Notes under the pieces: generated by a model
Seen by the model: only the letters and a program-made list of their open reading frames with translations
What the model was told of the DNA's origin: nothing
The model's database searches: none
Translations under genes and position numbers: made by a program
Shown: piece after piece, positions 17,177 through 26,279 of the stretch
Position numbering within the stretch: position 1 is the stretch's first letter
Layout: every line of letters begins with the position of its first letter
Assembly: GCA_964631955.1 (NCBI GenBank)
Contig: CAZWBA010000003.1
Span: forward strand, 1-64,000
Reading direction: 5' to 3'
DNA: 64,000 bases
From: CAMLJR01 sp964631955
Lineage (GTDB): Bacteria; Pseudomonadota; Gammaproteobacteria; Pseudomonadales; CAMLJR01

Positions 17177-18201
17177 TGAAAGCCGCCATCTATCGCGGAG
17201 CCGGACAACCGCTTGCCATCGAAACCCTGCCCGATCCCACTCCCGGCCCCGACGATGTGGTGATCAAAGTGCATCGCTGCGGCATCTGCGGCACTGATTT
17301 GCACATGACCGAAGGCCATTCGTGGCAATTTCCACTCGGCACCGTGCCCGGTCACGAATATTCGGGCGAAATTATCGAAATCGGTTCGAACGTTTCCGGA
17401 TTCAAAAAAGGCGATTTGATTACCGCATTGCCCTCAACCGGTTGCGGTCATTGCGAAGCGTGTTATCGCGGCAATCTCGCGTTGTGCCACAACGCCCCTG
17501 GACTGATGGGTGGTTACGCAGAAATGTTGCGCATTCCGATCAGCAACGCAATTAAATTGCCGGGCATATTGTCCGCCGCCGATGGTGCGCTGATCGAACC
17601 GCTCGCCGTGGCACTGTATGCAATGCGTTTGTCTCAGATAAAACCGGGCGACCGCGTTTTGATTCTGGGCGCAGGCTCGGTCGCACTGTGCACGATTTAC
17701 TGGGCAAAGCGTTTGGGCGCAGGGCGCATCGTCGCGATGTCTCGCTCGGTACGCCGCAAAGCTCTCGTGTTAGGTATGGGCGCGAATGCGTTCGTACAGT
17801 TCTCAGAAAACAAGAGCGGAGAGAACGAAAGCAAAGAAGTTATCGAGGCGCTCGGCGGACAACCCGATATCGTGTTCGAATGCATCGGCAGTCCCGGATT
17901 TTTAACCAGAGCCATTCAGCACGTGCGCGATTTCGGTCTGGTAAGCTCGATGGGATTTTGCACCGTGCCCGATCAAATCCTTCCAGCCATCGCGGGCTGG
18001 AAAGGCGTGACACTGCAATTTCCGGTCGGTTACTCGCTCAAGGATTTTCAGTATGTCGCCGATGTCATGAATGCAGGGCATGTCGATCCGAAAATATTGA
18101 TCAGCTCGGTCATTTCACTTGACCAATTACCGCAAGTCTTCGATCAGCTGCGCGGCCCGAATAACGAGACCAAAATACAGGTTGCCCCAGTGGCGTTATG
18201 A
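17176..18201 (+). CDS. Zinc-dependent medium-chain alcohol dehydrogenase
   Basis: MDR enzyme of 341 residues. Catalytic-zinc residues are visible as C35/C38 in CGICGTD and GHE at about 59-61. The structural-zinc lobe TGCGHCEACYRGNLALC has four cysteines. The Rossmann motif is LILGAGSVAL near 157-166. The LIEPLAVALYAM segment is typical of threonine/sorbitol dehydrogenase-type members. It is translationally coupled to the sulfotransferase through a TAATG overlap. It likely oxidises a secondary alcohol in the pathway. Confidence 0.95.
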   Translation: MKAAIYRGAGQPLAIETLPDPTPGPDDVVIKVHRCGICGTDLHMTEGHSWQFPLGTVPGHEYSGEIIEIGSNVSGFKKGDLITALPSTGCGHCEACYRGNLALCHNAPGLMGGYAEMLRIPISNAIKLPGILSAADGALIEPLAVALYAMRLSQIKPGDRVLILGAGSVALCTIYWAKRLGAGRIVAMSRSVRRKALVLGMGANAFVQFSENKSGENESKEVIEALGGQPDIVFECIGSPGFLTRAIQHVRDFGLVSSMGFCTVPDQILPAIAGWKGVTLQFPVGYSLKDFQYVADVMNAGHVDPKILISSVISLDQLPQVFDQLRGPNNETKIQVAPVAL

Positions 18202-18209
18202 TGCGCAAA

Positions 18210-18236
18210 GGGCGGACACACAGATCCGCTCCTACG
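18210..18236 (-). repeat. Interspersed palindromic repeat, copy 1
   Basis: GGGCGGACACACAGATCCGCTCCTACG is a diverged copy of the window's palindromic repeat. It lies in the 54-bp gap between the alcohol dehydrogenase and aldo/keto reductase genes. The arms GCGGA and TCCGC can pair. It may act as an mRNA stem-loop between the two cistrons. Confidence 0.7.
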
Positions 18237-18255
18237 CATTTCAGGAGTAGAGAGT

Positions 18256-19215
18256 ATGGAACAGCGTAACGTTGGCAAATCGGGCCTGCGCGTATCGAAC
18301 GTGGGACTCGGCTGCAATAATTTCGGCTGGCTTATCGACGCCGATATTTCGGAAAAAATTATTCACAAGGCACTCGATCTCGGCGTCACGCTATTCGATA
18401 CGGCGCCCGTTTACGGTGTGAATGGCGGCGAATCCGAACAGATTCTCGGCAAGGCGCTCGGTGCACGGCGTCGCGATGTAACGGTGCTGACAAAATTCGG
18501 CATGACGCTCGATCGCACGGGCCGCACCAATACCTCGCGCGCAGCGTTATTGAAGGAAATCGAAGCGAGTCTTGCGCGACTCAATACCGACTACATCGAT
18601 ATTTACATGCTGCACTGGCCCGACTGGAAAACGCCGCTGGACGAAACCCTGCGCGCGCTCGATGACATCATCACTTCAGGTAAAGCGCGTTATATCGGCT
18701 GCTCGAATATTCCCGCGTGGCGACTCGTCGAAGCACAATGGATTTCGAAAGCTGATCGCCTGCATAAATTCATTGTGAGCCAGAACGAGTATTCGCTGGC
18801 GCAACGCGATGCAGAGAACAGTTTATTTCCGGCCCTACAGGAATACGGCGTCGGCTTCATGGGTTATTCACCTCTCGCCAATGGTTTATTAACGGGTAAA
18901 TTCAAGGCCGGCGTCGATGCACCGAAAGATACGCGTCTCGGAAAAAATATGTGGGGCATTGGCAAGCGTTATCTCGCCGATAACATGTTGAAACTGGCCG
19001 ACGATCTCAATCGCTTTGCCAGCGAACGCGACCACACGCTCATCGAGCTGGCGATTGCGTGGCAATTATCGAATCCGCTGGTTTGCAGCGTGATCGGCGG
19101 CGCATCGAAACCCGAACAGCTGGAAATCAATGTCGCCGCCGGTAATTGCGGCTGGCGTTTGACTACAGAAGAGCAGGCGGAAGTCGATAAGATTTGTCGC
19201 GACAATCGAAAATAG
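18256..19215 (+). CDS. Aldo/keto reductase
   Basis: NADPH-dependent TIM-barrel oxidoreductase of 319 residues. The catalytic tetrad is visible: Asp and Tyr in FDTAPVYG (about 49-55), Lys in VLTKFGM and His in YMLHWPDW. The C-terminal cofactor region CSVIGGASKPEQLEIN is conserved. The C-terminus QAEVDKICRDN is typical. Its ATG follows AGGAGTAGAGAGT. It is in the rightward island operon, separated from the alcohol dehydrogenase by a palindromic repeat. The physiological substrate is unknown. Confidence 0.95.
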   Translation: MEQRNVGKSGLRVSNVGLGCNNFGWLIDADISEKIIHKALDLGVTLFDTAPVYGVNGGESEQILGKALGARRRDVTVLTKFGMTLDRTGRTNTSRAALLKEIEASLARLNTDYIDIYMLHWPDWKTPLDETLRALDDIITSGKARYIGCSNIPAWRLVEAQWISKADRLHKFIVSQNEYSLAQRDAENSLFPALQEYGVGFMGYSPLANGLLTGKFKAGVDAPKDTRLGKNMWGIGKRYLADNMLKLADDLNRFASERDHTLIELAIAWQLSNPLVCSVIGGASKPEQLEINVAAGNCGWRLTTEEQAEVDKICRDNRK

Positions 19216-19249
19216 AAATCCGATATTAAATGCCAGGAGGGAATACACG

Positions 19250-20335
19250 ATGACCACGCGCTCGAACCCACCAGCACTTGTTGTCGGCACCGGCTTTGGC
19301 GCGCGTATTCATGCGCCTGCTTTACGCGCTGCCGGTTTTAATGTTGTCGGCTTGGTTGGTACCAATGCAGAGCGCACAGCGAAGCGCGCCGAAGCGAACG
19401 GTGTGCCGCAATCGTTTATCGATCTCGATACAGCGATTCGCAAAACCGGCGCGGTCGCCGTCACGATTGCATCGCCGCCGCAAACACATGCCGCACTCAC
19501 ACTCACCGCAATTGCGCACGGCTGTCATGTGATTTGCGAAAAGCCGATGGCTAACAATATCGATGAGGCGCGCGCGATGCTACAGGCCGCCGAACGCGCG
19601 GGCATCACCCATTTAATGGGCAATCAGTTTCGCTGGCAGCCCGAGCGCGCCATTGTTGCGCGCGCAATCAAACAGGGCTTGATCGGCGAACCGCGCTTTA
19701 TCACGCTGGCAGGTTACCTGCCGCTGGTCGCAGCGCCCGAAGCAACGATGCCCGACTGGTGGTTCGACGAAGGCGCGGGAGGCGGCTGGCTCGGCGCGCA
19801 CGGCTCGCATCTCATCGATCAGGTACGCAGCTGGCTCGGCGAATTCGCCAGCCTGAGCGCAGCATTGCCGATGGTTTCGGCGCGCACAGGCGTTGCTGAA
19901 GACAGTTATCTGATTCGCTTTCGGCTCGCCAGTGGTGTTGAAGGCGTGCTGCAAAATACCGCAGGTGCATGGGGACCGGTAACCGATTTCGTGCGCGTCG
20001 CCGGAACGCTGGGAACGATCTGGAGCGAAAAAGGCATTGTGTATATCGCCGATCGCGACGGTACGCGCGAATTGCCAATTCCCGCCGATTTACTATTGCC
20101 GCCCGCGACAGGCGATAAAAATGATCCGCGCGCAGCGGTGCGAGAACCCGGACCGTATATTCGTTTATGCGAAGTATTGCGCGCCGGTGTCGATGGCCGC
20201 GCCTATATCGATGGTCGCGACGCTATTAGCGCAGTACCGCCGCCGACATTCCACGATGGTCTCGCGTGCATGCAGGTCATGGATGCAATCCGCGACTCCG
20301 CTGCCAATGATGGTGCGATTAAAAATCTTGCCTGA
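19250..20335 (+). CDS. Gfo/Idh/MocA family oxidoreductase
   Basis: NAD(P)-dependent dehydrogenase of 361 residues. The N-terminal Rossmann motif LVVGTGFGARIHAPAL (about 10-25) is followed by ASPPQTHAALTLTA and the family signature CEKPMANN (about 94-101). The C-terminal alpha/beta domain includes GAGGGWLGAHGSHLIDQVR. Family members oxidise sugars, polyols or dihydrodiols. Its position as the last gene of the island operon, before a terminator, suggests a redox step on the same compound. GGAGG lies just upstream of the ATG. Confidence 0.93.
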   Translation: MTTRSNPPALVVGTGFGARIHAPALRAAGFNVVGLVGTNAERTAKRAEANGVPQSFIDLDTAIRKTGAVAVTIASPPQTHAALTLTAIAHGCHVICEKPMANNIDEARAMLQAAERAGITHLMGNQFRWQPERAIVARAIKQGLIGEPRFITLAGYLPLVAAPEATMPDWWFDEGAGGGWLGAHGSHLIDQVRSWLGEFASLSAALPMVSARTGVAEDSYLIRFRLASGVEGVLQNTAGAWGPVTDFVRVAGTLGTIWSEKGIVYIADRDGTRELPIPADLLLPPATGDKNDPRAAVREPGPYIRLCEVLRAGVDGRAYIDGRDAISAVPPPTFHDGLACMQVMDAIRDSAANDGAIKNLA

Positions 20336-20350
20336 AATAATTTGATAAAA

Positions 20351-20371
20351 AAGCGGAGCCAGGCTCCGCTT
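20351..20371. terminator. Intrinsic terminator between convergent genes
   Basis: AAGCGGAG-CCAGG-CTCCGCTT is an 8-bp perfect stem preceded by an A-run (GATAAAAAA) and followed by TTCC. It lies between the convergent Gfo/Idh/MocA gene and the amidohydrolase. In the minus direction the stem is followed by TTTTTTATC, so it should terminate the leftward amidohydrolase transcript best. Confidence 0.8.
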
Positions 20372-20401
20372 TCCACTTTGCGCAAGTTAAATCGCCGGTA
20401 T

Positions 20402-21724
20402 TTATGCCGACTCGGCGATGACATCCGCGTGCTTCTGGAACATCGCCATCAAATCGCCCGAGGTAATCGGACGCTCGGTGCCCGTTTCCACCGGACGCGC
20501 ACCGCCGCTTGAAATCGGCGTGGTATCGACGCCCTTCGCTTTTGCTTTAGCGCGCAATGCATCAACAGTTAACTCTTCGCGCTTGTGATGTTTGAACGGA
20601 TCGAATTTGAAAAAGCGCATTGCGTTGGCATGCGTGACCTTATCGATCTGTGTGTCGGTCAAATGCTTGACCTGCTCCCACAAATATTCGGGCACTTCCG
20701 GCCACAGCGTATCCGAGTGCGGGTAATCCGATTCGAATGCCGCGATATCCTCGCCGATATCTTCGAGATGTTTTAAGCCGAAAGCATCGTCGATGAAGCA
20801 GCAGAGGAAATGTTTGTTGAACAATTCGCTCGGTTTGGTTTTCTGGAAAATCGAATGCGTCCACGCCTTATGTCGCCAGTTAGAAAAGTCGGCGCGTTCG
20901 CGGAAATACGGAATCCAGCCAATGCTGCTTTCCGACAGCGCGATGCGCAGGTTCGGATAGTCGTGCAACGCCTTCAATTGCAGCCAGTCCGCCGCACCGA
21001 CCGCAATCGATAACGGCATCGTGGTGATCCACGCTTCAATCGGCGTTTCCAGCGATGCGTGCGGCTGCGGATTGCCGCTGCCGATGTGCAGCGCAATCGT
21101 CATATCGTGTTCGCTGATCGCTTTGTAGAAGGGATCCCAATATTCATTGTGAATACTCGGCAAACCCTGCTTGGTCGGATTTTCGCTCACGCTGACGACA
21201 TGACAGCCCTTCGCATGCAGACGCTTGATCTCCTCGATCATCGCCTTCATATCCCACGTCGGCAGAATGCCCATCGGAACAAAACGACCGGGGTAGGCGC
21301 CGCACCATTCGTCGATGTGCCAATCATTCCACGCACGCAAATGCGTGAGCGCCAAATCTTTATCGGCGGCTTGATGGAAAGTGCGGTTATCGAAACCGAT
21401 CGAATTACCGAAATTCATTTGCGCGGCGATGCCGTTCACATCCATGTCGTCGATGCGCGCGTGCACGTTGTAACAACCGGCACGCAATTGTTCGATCGAA
21501 TTCGGTTCCATGCCATATTCTTCGAGCGGACGACCCACCACGGCATTAAGGCCGATGCCGGGCTGCTGCTTGCCCTGATACGACCAATAATTCTTGCCAT
21601 TTTTATCGGTCAACAATTTCGGCGCAGATTTCAGCGCATCGCCTTTTAAATGCTTGTCGAATAAATCCGGCGGCTCACAGATATGATCGTCGGTGCTGAT
21701 GATAACCATGTCGTTCATGTTCAT
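20402..21724 (-). CDS. Amidohydrolase family 2 protein, copy A
   Basis: Metal-dependent TIM-barrel hydrolase or decarboxylase of 440 residues. The N-terminal metal site is seen in IISTDDHICEPPDLF, a mid-barrel histidine in MTIALHIGSGNPQPH, and a late aspartate-containing ESDYPHSDTLWPE characteristic of amidohydro_2. Many members decarboxylate or hydrolyse ring-cleavage or hydrophobic substrates; the reaction here is not known. The start at 21724 follows GGAG and matches the start of the second copy. It differs from copy B (23176-24504) at only about two dozen positions, and the pair brackets a CoA-transferase. It likely forms an operon with that gene, 66 bp upstream. Confidence 0.92.
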   Translation of the reverse strand: MNMNDMVIISTDDHICEPPDLFDKHLKGDALKSAPKLLTDKNGKNYWSYQGKQQPGIGLNAVVGRPLEEYGMEPNSIEQLRAGCYNVHARIDDMDVNGIAAQMNFGNSIGFDNRTFHQAADKDLALTHLRAWNDWHIDEWCGAYPGRFVPMGILPTWDMKAMIEEIKRLHAKGCHVVSVSENPTKQGLPSIHNEYWDPFYKAISEHDMTIALHIGSGNPQPHASLETPIEAWITTMPLSIAVGAADWLQLKALHDYPNLRIALSESSIGWIPYFRERADFSNWRHKAWTHSIFQKTKPSELFNKHFLCCFIDDAFGLKHLEDIGEDIAAFESDYPHSDTLWPEVPEYLWEQVKHLTDTQIDKVTHANAMRFFKFDPFKHHKREELTVDALRAKAKAKGVDTTPISSGGARPVETGTERPITSGDLMAMFQKHADVIAESA

Positions 21725-21790
21725 AGCGCTAATCTCCACAACAATATTTTCTGAATAAATCCAACACGATGCTCAATCTACTCCCGAGCA

Positions 21791-23017
21791 TCAAGCGATG
21801 ACTCCGTTCGCCTTCAACGCTTCGATGCGCTCCCATTCAAGCCCCAGTTCCAGCAGAAATATTTCGGTATGTTCGGAGGCTTGCGGCGCGCGCGTGGTTT
21901 TGACCGGCTCTCCGTCGAACTGCACGGGACCGCGCACCAGCTTGATCGGATCACCGCCATCGATCGCTTCGACTTCGAACAACATATCGTTGGCAAGCGC
22001 CTGCTCATCGCTCGCCAGATCGAGAATGGATTGCACGGGCGCCCATTGCCCCTGCAGCGTGCGCAGATGTTTGCGCCAGTAATCGAACGATTGTTTTGCA
22101 AAGGCATCGCGAATCAACGCGCTCGCTTCCTGCCAGTTTTGCATCAGCGCTTCGGCGCTCGAAAAACGCGGATCGTCGCACGAATCTGCAAGACCGAGAT
22201 GTTCGAAGGTATCGCGAATATACGGACCCGGCGTGACCATATTCAAAACGATGATGCCGCCATCGGCCGATTTGAAATTGCCGAGAAGAGGATTGCCGAT
22301 CGAGCTGCCCGAACCCGGCATGCGATTGCGCCCCACCATTTTATTTTCGATGGCGAGATCGATGGCCGAGCCTGCGGCCCACCAGCCCGTGCTCATCAGC
22401 GACACATCGATTTCGGAAGTTTCGCCGGTTCGTTCGCGCTTGAACAATGCAGCGGCAATGCCACCGGCGATGGTCATGCCACCAATCGAGTCGCCGAATG
22501 CAGGAAGCCCCTGCATCAGCACACCATCGAGTTCGGCCGGCGTCATCGCGTGCGCGATGCCTGTGCGTGTCCAGAATGCGGTGTTGTCGAAACCGCCGGC
22601 ATCGCGCTCGGCACCTTTATCGCCGTACGCACTGCCGCGCGCATAAATAATGTCGGGATTTATTTTGCGAATATCGTCGATATCGATTTTCAGACGCGCG
22701 CGCGCGGGCGGCAGATAATTGGTGAGAAAAATGTCTGCGGTTTTCGCAATTTCGTAAATTAATTCCAGCCCTTCGGGCGTGGCGATATCGATGCCGACGC
22801 TGCGTTTGCCGCGATTGGGATGCTCCATCATGGTATTGCGATGGGGGTTGATTTTCATGCCGCCCATATTGAGGAAGCCGCGCTGCAAATCGCCGCGCAC
22901 GGGATGCTCGATCTTGATGACATCGGCGCCCCAGTCGGCAAGCAGACCACCCGCTGACGGCACAAACGTGAACTGCGCGACTTCCAGCACGCGCACACCT
23001 TCCATCGCCTTCGCCAT
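21791..23017 (-). CDS. CoA-transferase family III (CaiB/BaiF)
   Basis: Class III CoA-transferase of 408 residues, moving CoA between carboxylic acids by an aspartyl-anhydride mechanism. The N-terminus EGVRVLEVAQFTFVPSAGGLLADWGADVIKIEHP is shown by its key parts VLEVAQF, GGLLADWGADVIK and IEHP. Later GKRSVGIDI and GLPAFGDSIGGMTIAGG follow; the aspartate in this last region is in the expected catalytic area. It probably activates or deactivates an acid intermediate as its CoA ester. The flanking duplicated amidohydrolases imply that the three genes act together. The ATG at 23017 leads directly into the conserved start. Confidence 0.94.
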   Translation of the reverse strand: MAKAMEGVRVLEVAQFTFVPSAGGLLADWGADVIKIEHPVRGDLQRGFLNMGGMKINPHRNTMMEHPNRGKRSVGIDIATPEGLELIYEIAKTADIFLTNYLPPARARLKIDIDDIRKINPDIIYARGSAYGDKGAERDAGGFDNTAFWTRTGIAHAMTPAELDGVLMQGLPAFGDSIGGMTIAGGIAAALFKRERTGETSEIDVSLMSTGWWAAGSAIDLAIENKMVGRNRMPGSGSSIGNPLLGNFKSADGGIIVLNMVTPGPYIRDTFEHLGLADSCDDPRFSSAEALMQNWQEASALIRDAFAKQSFDYWRKHLRTLQGQWAPVQSILDLASDEQALANDMLFEVEAIDGGDPIKLVRGPVQFDGEPVKTTRAPQASEHTEIFLLELGLEWERIEALKANGVIA

Positions 23018-23120
23018 AGCCAGACCCTGTATAAATAGCGGGCACTATCTTACCCGGAATCGGGGGGCCGGCAAGGCGGCAATGATTACCATTGATTAAT
23101 GTGCGAACTGCAGTTTCGGC

Positions 23121-23150
23121 AAAAAAAAACGGGAGCCCGAGCTCCCGTTG
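23121..23150 (-). terminator. Intrinsic terminator after amidohydrolase B
   Basis: On the minus strand, AACGGGAG-CTCGGG-CTCCCGTT forms an 8-bp stem followed by a run of nine T residues. It lies about 26 bp beyond the stop of amidohydrolase B and upstream of the CoA-transferase start, so copy B is probably transcribed separately from the CoA-transferase and copy A. Confidence 0.85.
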
Positions 23151-23175
23151 AGGTGCAATGAATATTTTCGGAATA

Positions 23176-24504
23176 TCAGGCGGCATTGGACTCCGCAATG
23201 GTATCGGCGTGCTTCTGGAACATCGCCATCAAATCGCCCGAGGTAATCGGACGCTCGGTGCCCGTTTCCACCGGACGCGCGCCGCCCGTCGAAATCGGCG
23301 TGGTGTCGACGCCCTTCGCTTTCGCCTTGGCGCGCAACGCCGCGACCGTCAGCTCTTCGCGTTTGTAATGCTTGAACGGATCGAATTTGAAAAAGCGCAT
23401 CGCGTTCGCATGCGTGACTTTATTGATTTGCGTCTCCGTTAGATGTTTTACCTGCTCCCACAGGTATTCGGGCACTTCGGGCCACAGCGCATCCGAGTGC
23501 GGATAATCGGTTTCGTACGCCGCGATATCTTCGCCGATATCTTCGAGATGTTTTAAACCAAAAGCATCGTCGATGAAGCAGCAGAGGAAATGTTTGTTGA
23601 ACAATTCGCTCGGTTTGGTTTTCTGGAAAATCGAATGCGTCCACGCCTTATGTCGCCAGTTAGAAAAATCGGCGCGTTCGCGGAAATACGGAATCCAGCC
23701 GATGCTGCTTTCCGACAGCGCGATGCGCAGGTTTGGATAATCGTGCAGCGCCTTCAATTGCAGCCAGTCCGCAGCGCCGACGGCAATCGATAACGGCATC
23801 GTGGTGATCCACGCTTCGATCGGCGTTTCGCTGGAGGCATGCGGCTGCGGATTGCCGCTACCGATATGCAGCGCAATCGTCATGTCGTGTTCGGCAATCG
23901 CGCGATAGAACGGGTCCCAGTATTCGTTATGAATACTCGGCAGGCCCTGTTTGGTCGGGTTTTCACTAACACTCACCGCGGTGCAGCCTTTATCGGCCAC
24001 ACGTTTGATCTCCTCGATCATCGCCTTCATATCCCACGTCGGCAGAATCGCGAGCGGAATGAAACGTCCGGGATAGGCGCCGCACCATTCGTCGATATGC
24101 CAGTCGTTCCACGCGCGCAAATGCGTGAGCGCCAAATCCTTATCCGGCGCCTGGTGGAAGGTGCGATTATCGAAGCCGATCGAATTGCCGAAATTCATTT
24201 GCGCGGCGATGCCGTTCACATCCATGTCGTCGATGCGCGCGTGCACGTTGTAACAACCGGCGCGCAATTGCTCGATCGAGTTCGGCTCCATGCCGTACTC
24301 TTCGAGCGGGCGGCCGACCACGGCATTCAAACCGATACCCGGCTGATTTCTGCCCTGATACGACCAATAATTCTTGCCATTCTTGTCAGTCAGTAATTTC
24401 GGCGCGGACTTCAGCGCATCGCCTTTCAGATGCTTGTCGAACAGATCGGGCGGTTCGCAGATGTGATCGTCGGTGCTGATGATCACCATGTCGTTCATGC
24501 TCAT
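23176..24504 (-). CDS. Amidohydrolase family 2 protein, copy B
   Basis: Near-duplicate of the protein at 20402-21724, 442 residues, with the same metal-site motifs (STDDHICEPPDLF, MTIALHIGSGNPQPH, ETDYPHSDALWPE). Differences cluster in RFIPLAILPTWD and VADKGCTAVSV, a barrel segment that may line the pocket, and at the extreme C-terminus (IAESNAA). The start at 24504 is supported by AGGGGA; a much longer upstream frame crosses tRNA-Arg antisense and is rejected. It has its own terminator, so it may be regulated independently of copy A. Confidence 0.92.
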   Translation of the reverse strand: MSMNDMVIISTDDHICEPPDLFDKHLKGDALKSAPKLLTDKNGKNYWSYQGRNQPGIGLNAVVGRPLEEYGMEPNSIEQLRAGCYNVHARIDDMDVNGIAAQMNFGNSIGFDNRTFHQAPDKDLALTHLRAWNDWHIDEWCGAYPGRFIPLAILPTWDMKAMIEEIKRVADKGCTAVSVSENPTKQGLPSIHNEYWDPFYRAIAEHDMTIALHIGSGNPQPHASSETPIEAWITTMPLSIAVGAADWLQLKALHDYPNLRIALSESSIGWIPYFRERADFSNWRHKAWTHSIFQKTKPSELFNKHFLCCFIDDAFGLKHLEDIGEDIAAYETDYPHSDALWPEVPEYLWEQVKHLTETQINKVTHANAMRFFKFDPFKHYKREELTVAALRAKAKAKGVDTTPISTGGARPVETGTERPITSGDLMAMFQKHADTIAESNAA

Positions 24505-24688
24505 AGTCTTCCCCTCGTTGTAACTGGCAGGGTTTGACGCGGTTACTGGCGCGCGCAAACCCGTGACGTGAAAACGATCATATCGCCGGGAAAATTCGAC
24601 GCCTTGATTTAGCGCAGGGAAATGGCTGGGGAGGAAGTGAGCATCGGCAGGCCGACAGCTCGCGATGTTCAGCGTTTGGAATGTACGG

Positions 24689-24765
<77 letters not shown>

Positions 24766-24846
24766 GTATTCGCGTTCGTCGACGAACGCAGGCGCGGCAT
24801 GATACCGGCGGGCTCCGGCGGCGTCCATCATAGCCTTACTTTCCGA

Positions 24847-24876
24847 TTGGTTTTAGCCCGGCTTACTGGATATAAT
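24847..24876 (+). promoter_or_regulatory. Sigma-70 promoter for the cytochrome c5-like gene
   Basis: TTGGTT (24847-24852) and a consensus TATAAT (24871-24876) are separated by 18 bases. They lie about 55 bp upstream of the cytochrome start, on its strand. The -10 matches consensus fully; the -35 matches four of six bases. Confidence 0.65.
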
Positions 24877-24931
24877 TCGCGCCAGTTTTTTCCCGCCGCC
24901 CGCCTGTTGTAAAAGGCATGAGGATCCCAGA

Positions 24932-25369
24932 GTGAAAAATATGATGTCAAAGAAAGCCGTTACCTTGTTCGCTGTATTCGGTCTCGGCGCATTATTGAGT
25001 CTATCGGGCCATGCATTGACGGATAAGCAGAAGAAAGAGATCGAAGGCCGTATCAAGCCGGCGGGCAGCGTTTGTCTGGAAGGCGATAGCAGCTGCGGCG
25101 GCGCGGTTGCGGCAACCGGCGGCGCGCCGAAATCTGCCGAAGACGTGTACGCGACGACCTGCAAGATGTGCCATGACGCCGGTGTCGCCGGAGCGCCCAA
25201 AACGGGCGATAAGGCCGCGTGGAAACCGCGCCTTGCGCAAGGTCTGGATACCCTGCATCACAACGCCATTGCCGGTATTCGCGCGATGCCACCGAAGGGA
25301 ACCTGCGCAAGCTGCTCGGACGATGAAGTGATAGCCGCTGTCGATTTCATGATTGCCCAGAGCAAATAA
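24932..25369 (+). CDS. Cytochrome c5-like periplasmic monohaem cytochrome
   Basis: Exported electron carrier of 145 residues. An N-terminal signal peptide (basic KK, hydrophobic core TLFAVFGLGALLSL, ending near GHALT) precedes a short linker with two cysteines and a class I haem domain. CKMCH lies at 77-81 and the distal methionine is probably the one in AGIRAMPPKGTC. A CASC pair after it is a cytochrome c5 feature. The GTG at 24932 has AGGAT upstream; an ATG at 24941 is also possible. It is probably a donor to a terminal oxidase or to periplasmic enzymes. Confidence 0.9.
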   Translation: MKNMMSKKAVTLFAVFGLGALLSLSGHALTDKQKKEIEGRIKPAGSVCLEGDSSCGGAVAATGGAPKSAEDVYATTCKMCHDAGVAGAPKTGDKAAWKPRLAQGLDTLHHNAIAGIRAMPPKGTCASCSDDEVIAAVDFMIAQSK

Positions 25370-25412
25370 TTTTCGCTTTCGATTACTCTCACCTCAATAA
25401 TTCATCACCCAT

Positions 25413-25452
25413 AAAAAAAGGCCGCCCTCTGCATAGACGGGCGGCCTTTTTT
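25413..25452. terminator. Bidirectional terminator between cytochrome and terC
   Basis: GGCCGCCC (25420-25427) and GGGCGGCC (25439-25446) form an 8-bp GC stem flanked by seven A residues on the left and six T residues on the right. The symmetry allows termination of both the rightward cytochrome and the leftward terC transcripts. Confidence 0.9.
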
Positions 25453-25486
25453 ATTGCTGTCGATTTTTATTATCGACGCACCGATT

Positions 25487-26248
25487 TTACGGTGCGTCGG
25501 GTTGACGCAGGTCGACCGGCGGCGTGCGTCTTTTGCGGAAGCGAATATTGAGCACTTCGACACCCAGCGAAAACGCCATTGCGAAATAGATGTAGCCTTT
25601 CGGAATGTGCAGATCGAGTCCCTCGCCGATGAGCGCGATGCCGACCATGATCAGGAAGCTCAGCGCGAGCATTTTGACCGAGGGGTGCGCTTCGACGAAA
25701 TCCGAAATCGGTTTTGCCGCCAGCATCATCACACCAACGGCAATCACGATTGCAAGTACCATGACCGACAAATGCTTTGCCATGCCGACGGCTGTGATGA
25801 CGGAGTCGAGCGAGAACACGATATCGATAATGGCGATCTGAATCAGCGTGGCGGCGAAAGCTGCTTTCATCGCGCCGGTTGTGGCATGCCCTTCATCACC
25901 TTCGAGACTGTTGAAAATTTCCGTCGAGCTTTTCCACAGCAGAAACAAACCGCCACTCAGCAGAATGAGATCGCGACCGGAAATATCGTAGCCCGCGAAC
26001 GCGAACAGCGGCTCGGTCAAACCCATCACCCACGCCAGCGACAGCAGCAACAGAATACGCGTGAACATCGCCAGACCGAGCCCCATCACGCGCGCGGATG
26101 GCTGCTGGTGTTTCGGCAGGCGACTGACGAGGATGGAAATGAAAATGATATTGTCGATACCGAGAACAATTTCCAGAGCAGTCAGCGTCACCAGGGCAAT
26201 CCACGCCTGCGGGTCATGTATCCAGTCAAAGAATGTCGTTAACTCCAT
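25487..26248 (-). CDS. TerC family integral membrane protein
   Basis: Polytopic membrane protein of 253 residues with about seven hydrophobic helices and the TerC signature LEIVLGIDNIIFISIL near 25-40. A second acidic helix, IIDIVFSLDSVITAVGMA, follows; the paired aspartates are thought to bind a metal ion. TerC/Alx proteins act in manganese export or tellurite resistance and in metalating exported proteins. No ter genes are nearby, so metal homeostasis is more likely than tellurite resistance. A 10-bp stem (CGACGCACCG/CGGTGCGTCG, 25474-25499) overlaps the last codons with the stop in its loop. Confidence 0.92.
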   Translation of the reverse strand: MELTTFFDWIHDPQAWIALVTLTALEIVLGIDNIIFISILVSRLPKHQQPSARVMGLGLAMFTRILLLLSLAWVMGLTEPLFAFAGYDISGRDLILLSGGLFLLWKSSTEIFNSLEGDEGHATTGAMKAAFAATLIQIAIIDIVFSLDSVITAVGMAKHLSVMVLAIVIAVGVMMLAAKPISDFVEAHPSVKMLALSFLIMVGIALIGEGLDLHIPKGYIYFAMAFSLGVEVLNIRFRKRRTPPVDLRQPDAP

Positions 26249-26279
26249 TGCTCGATTCCTCTGTGATAAAGGTTAATGG

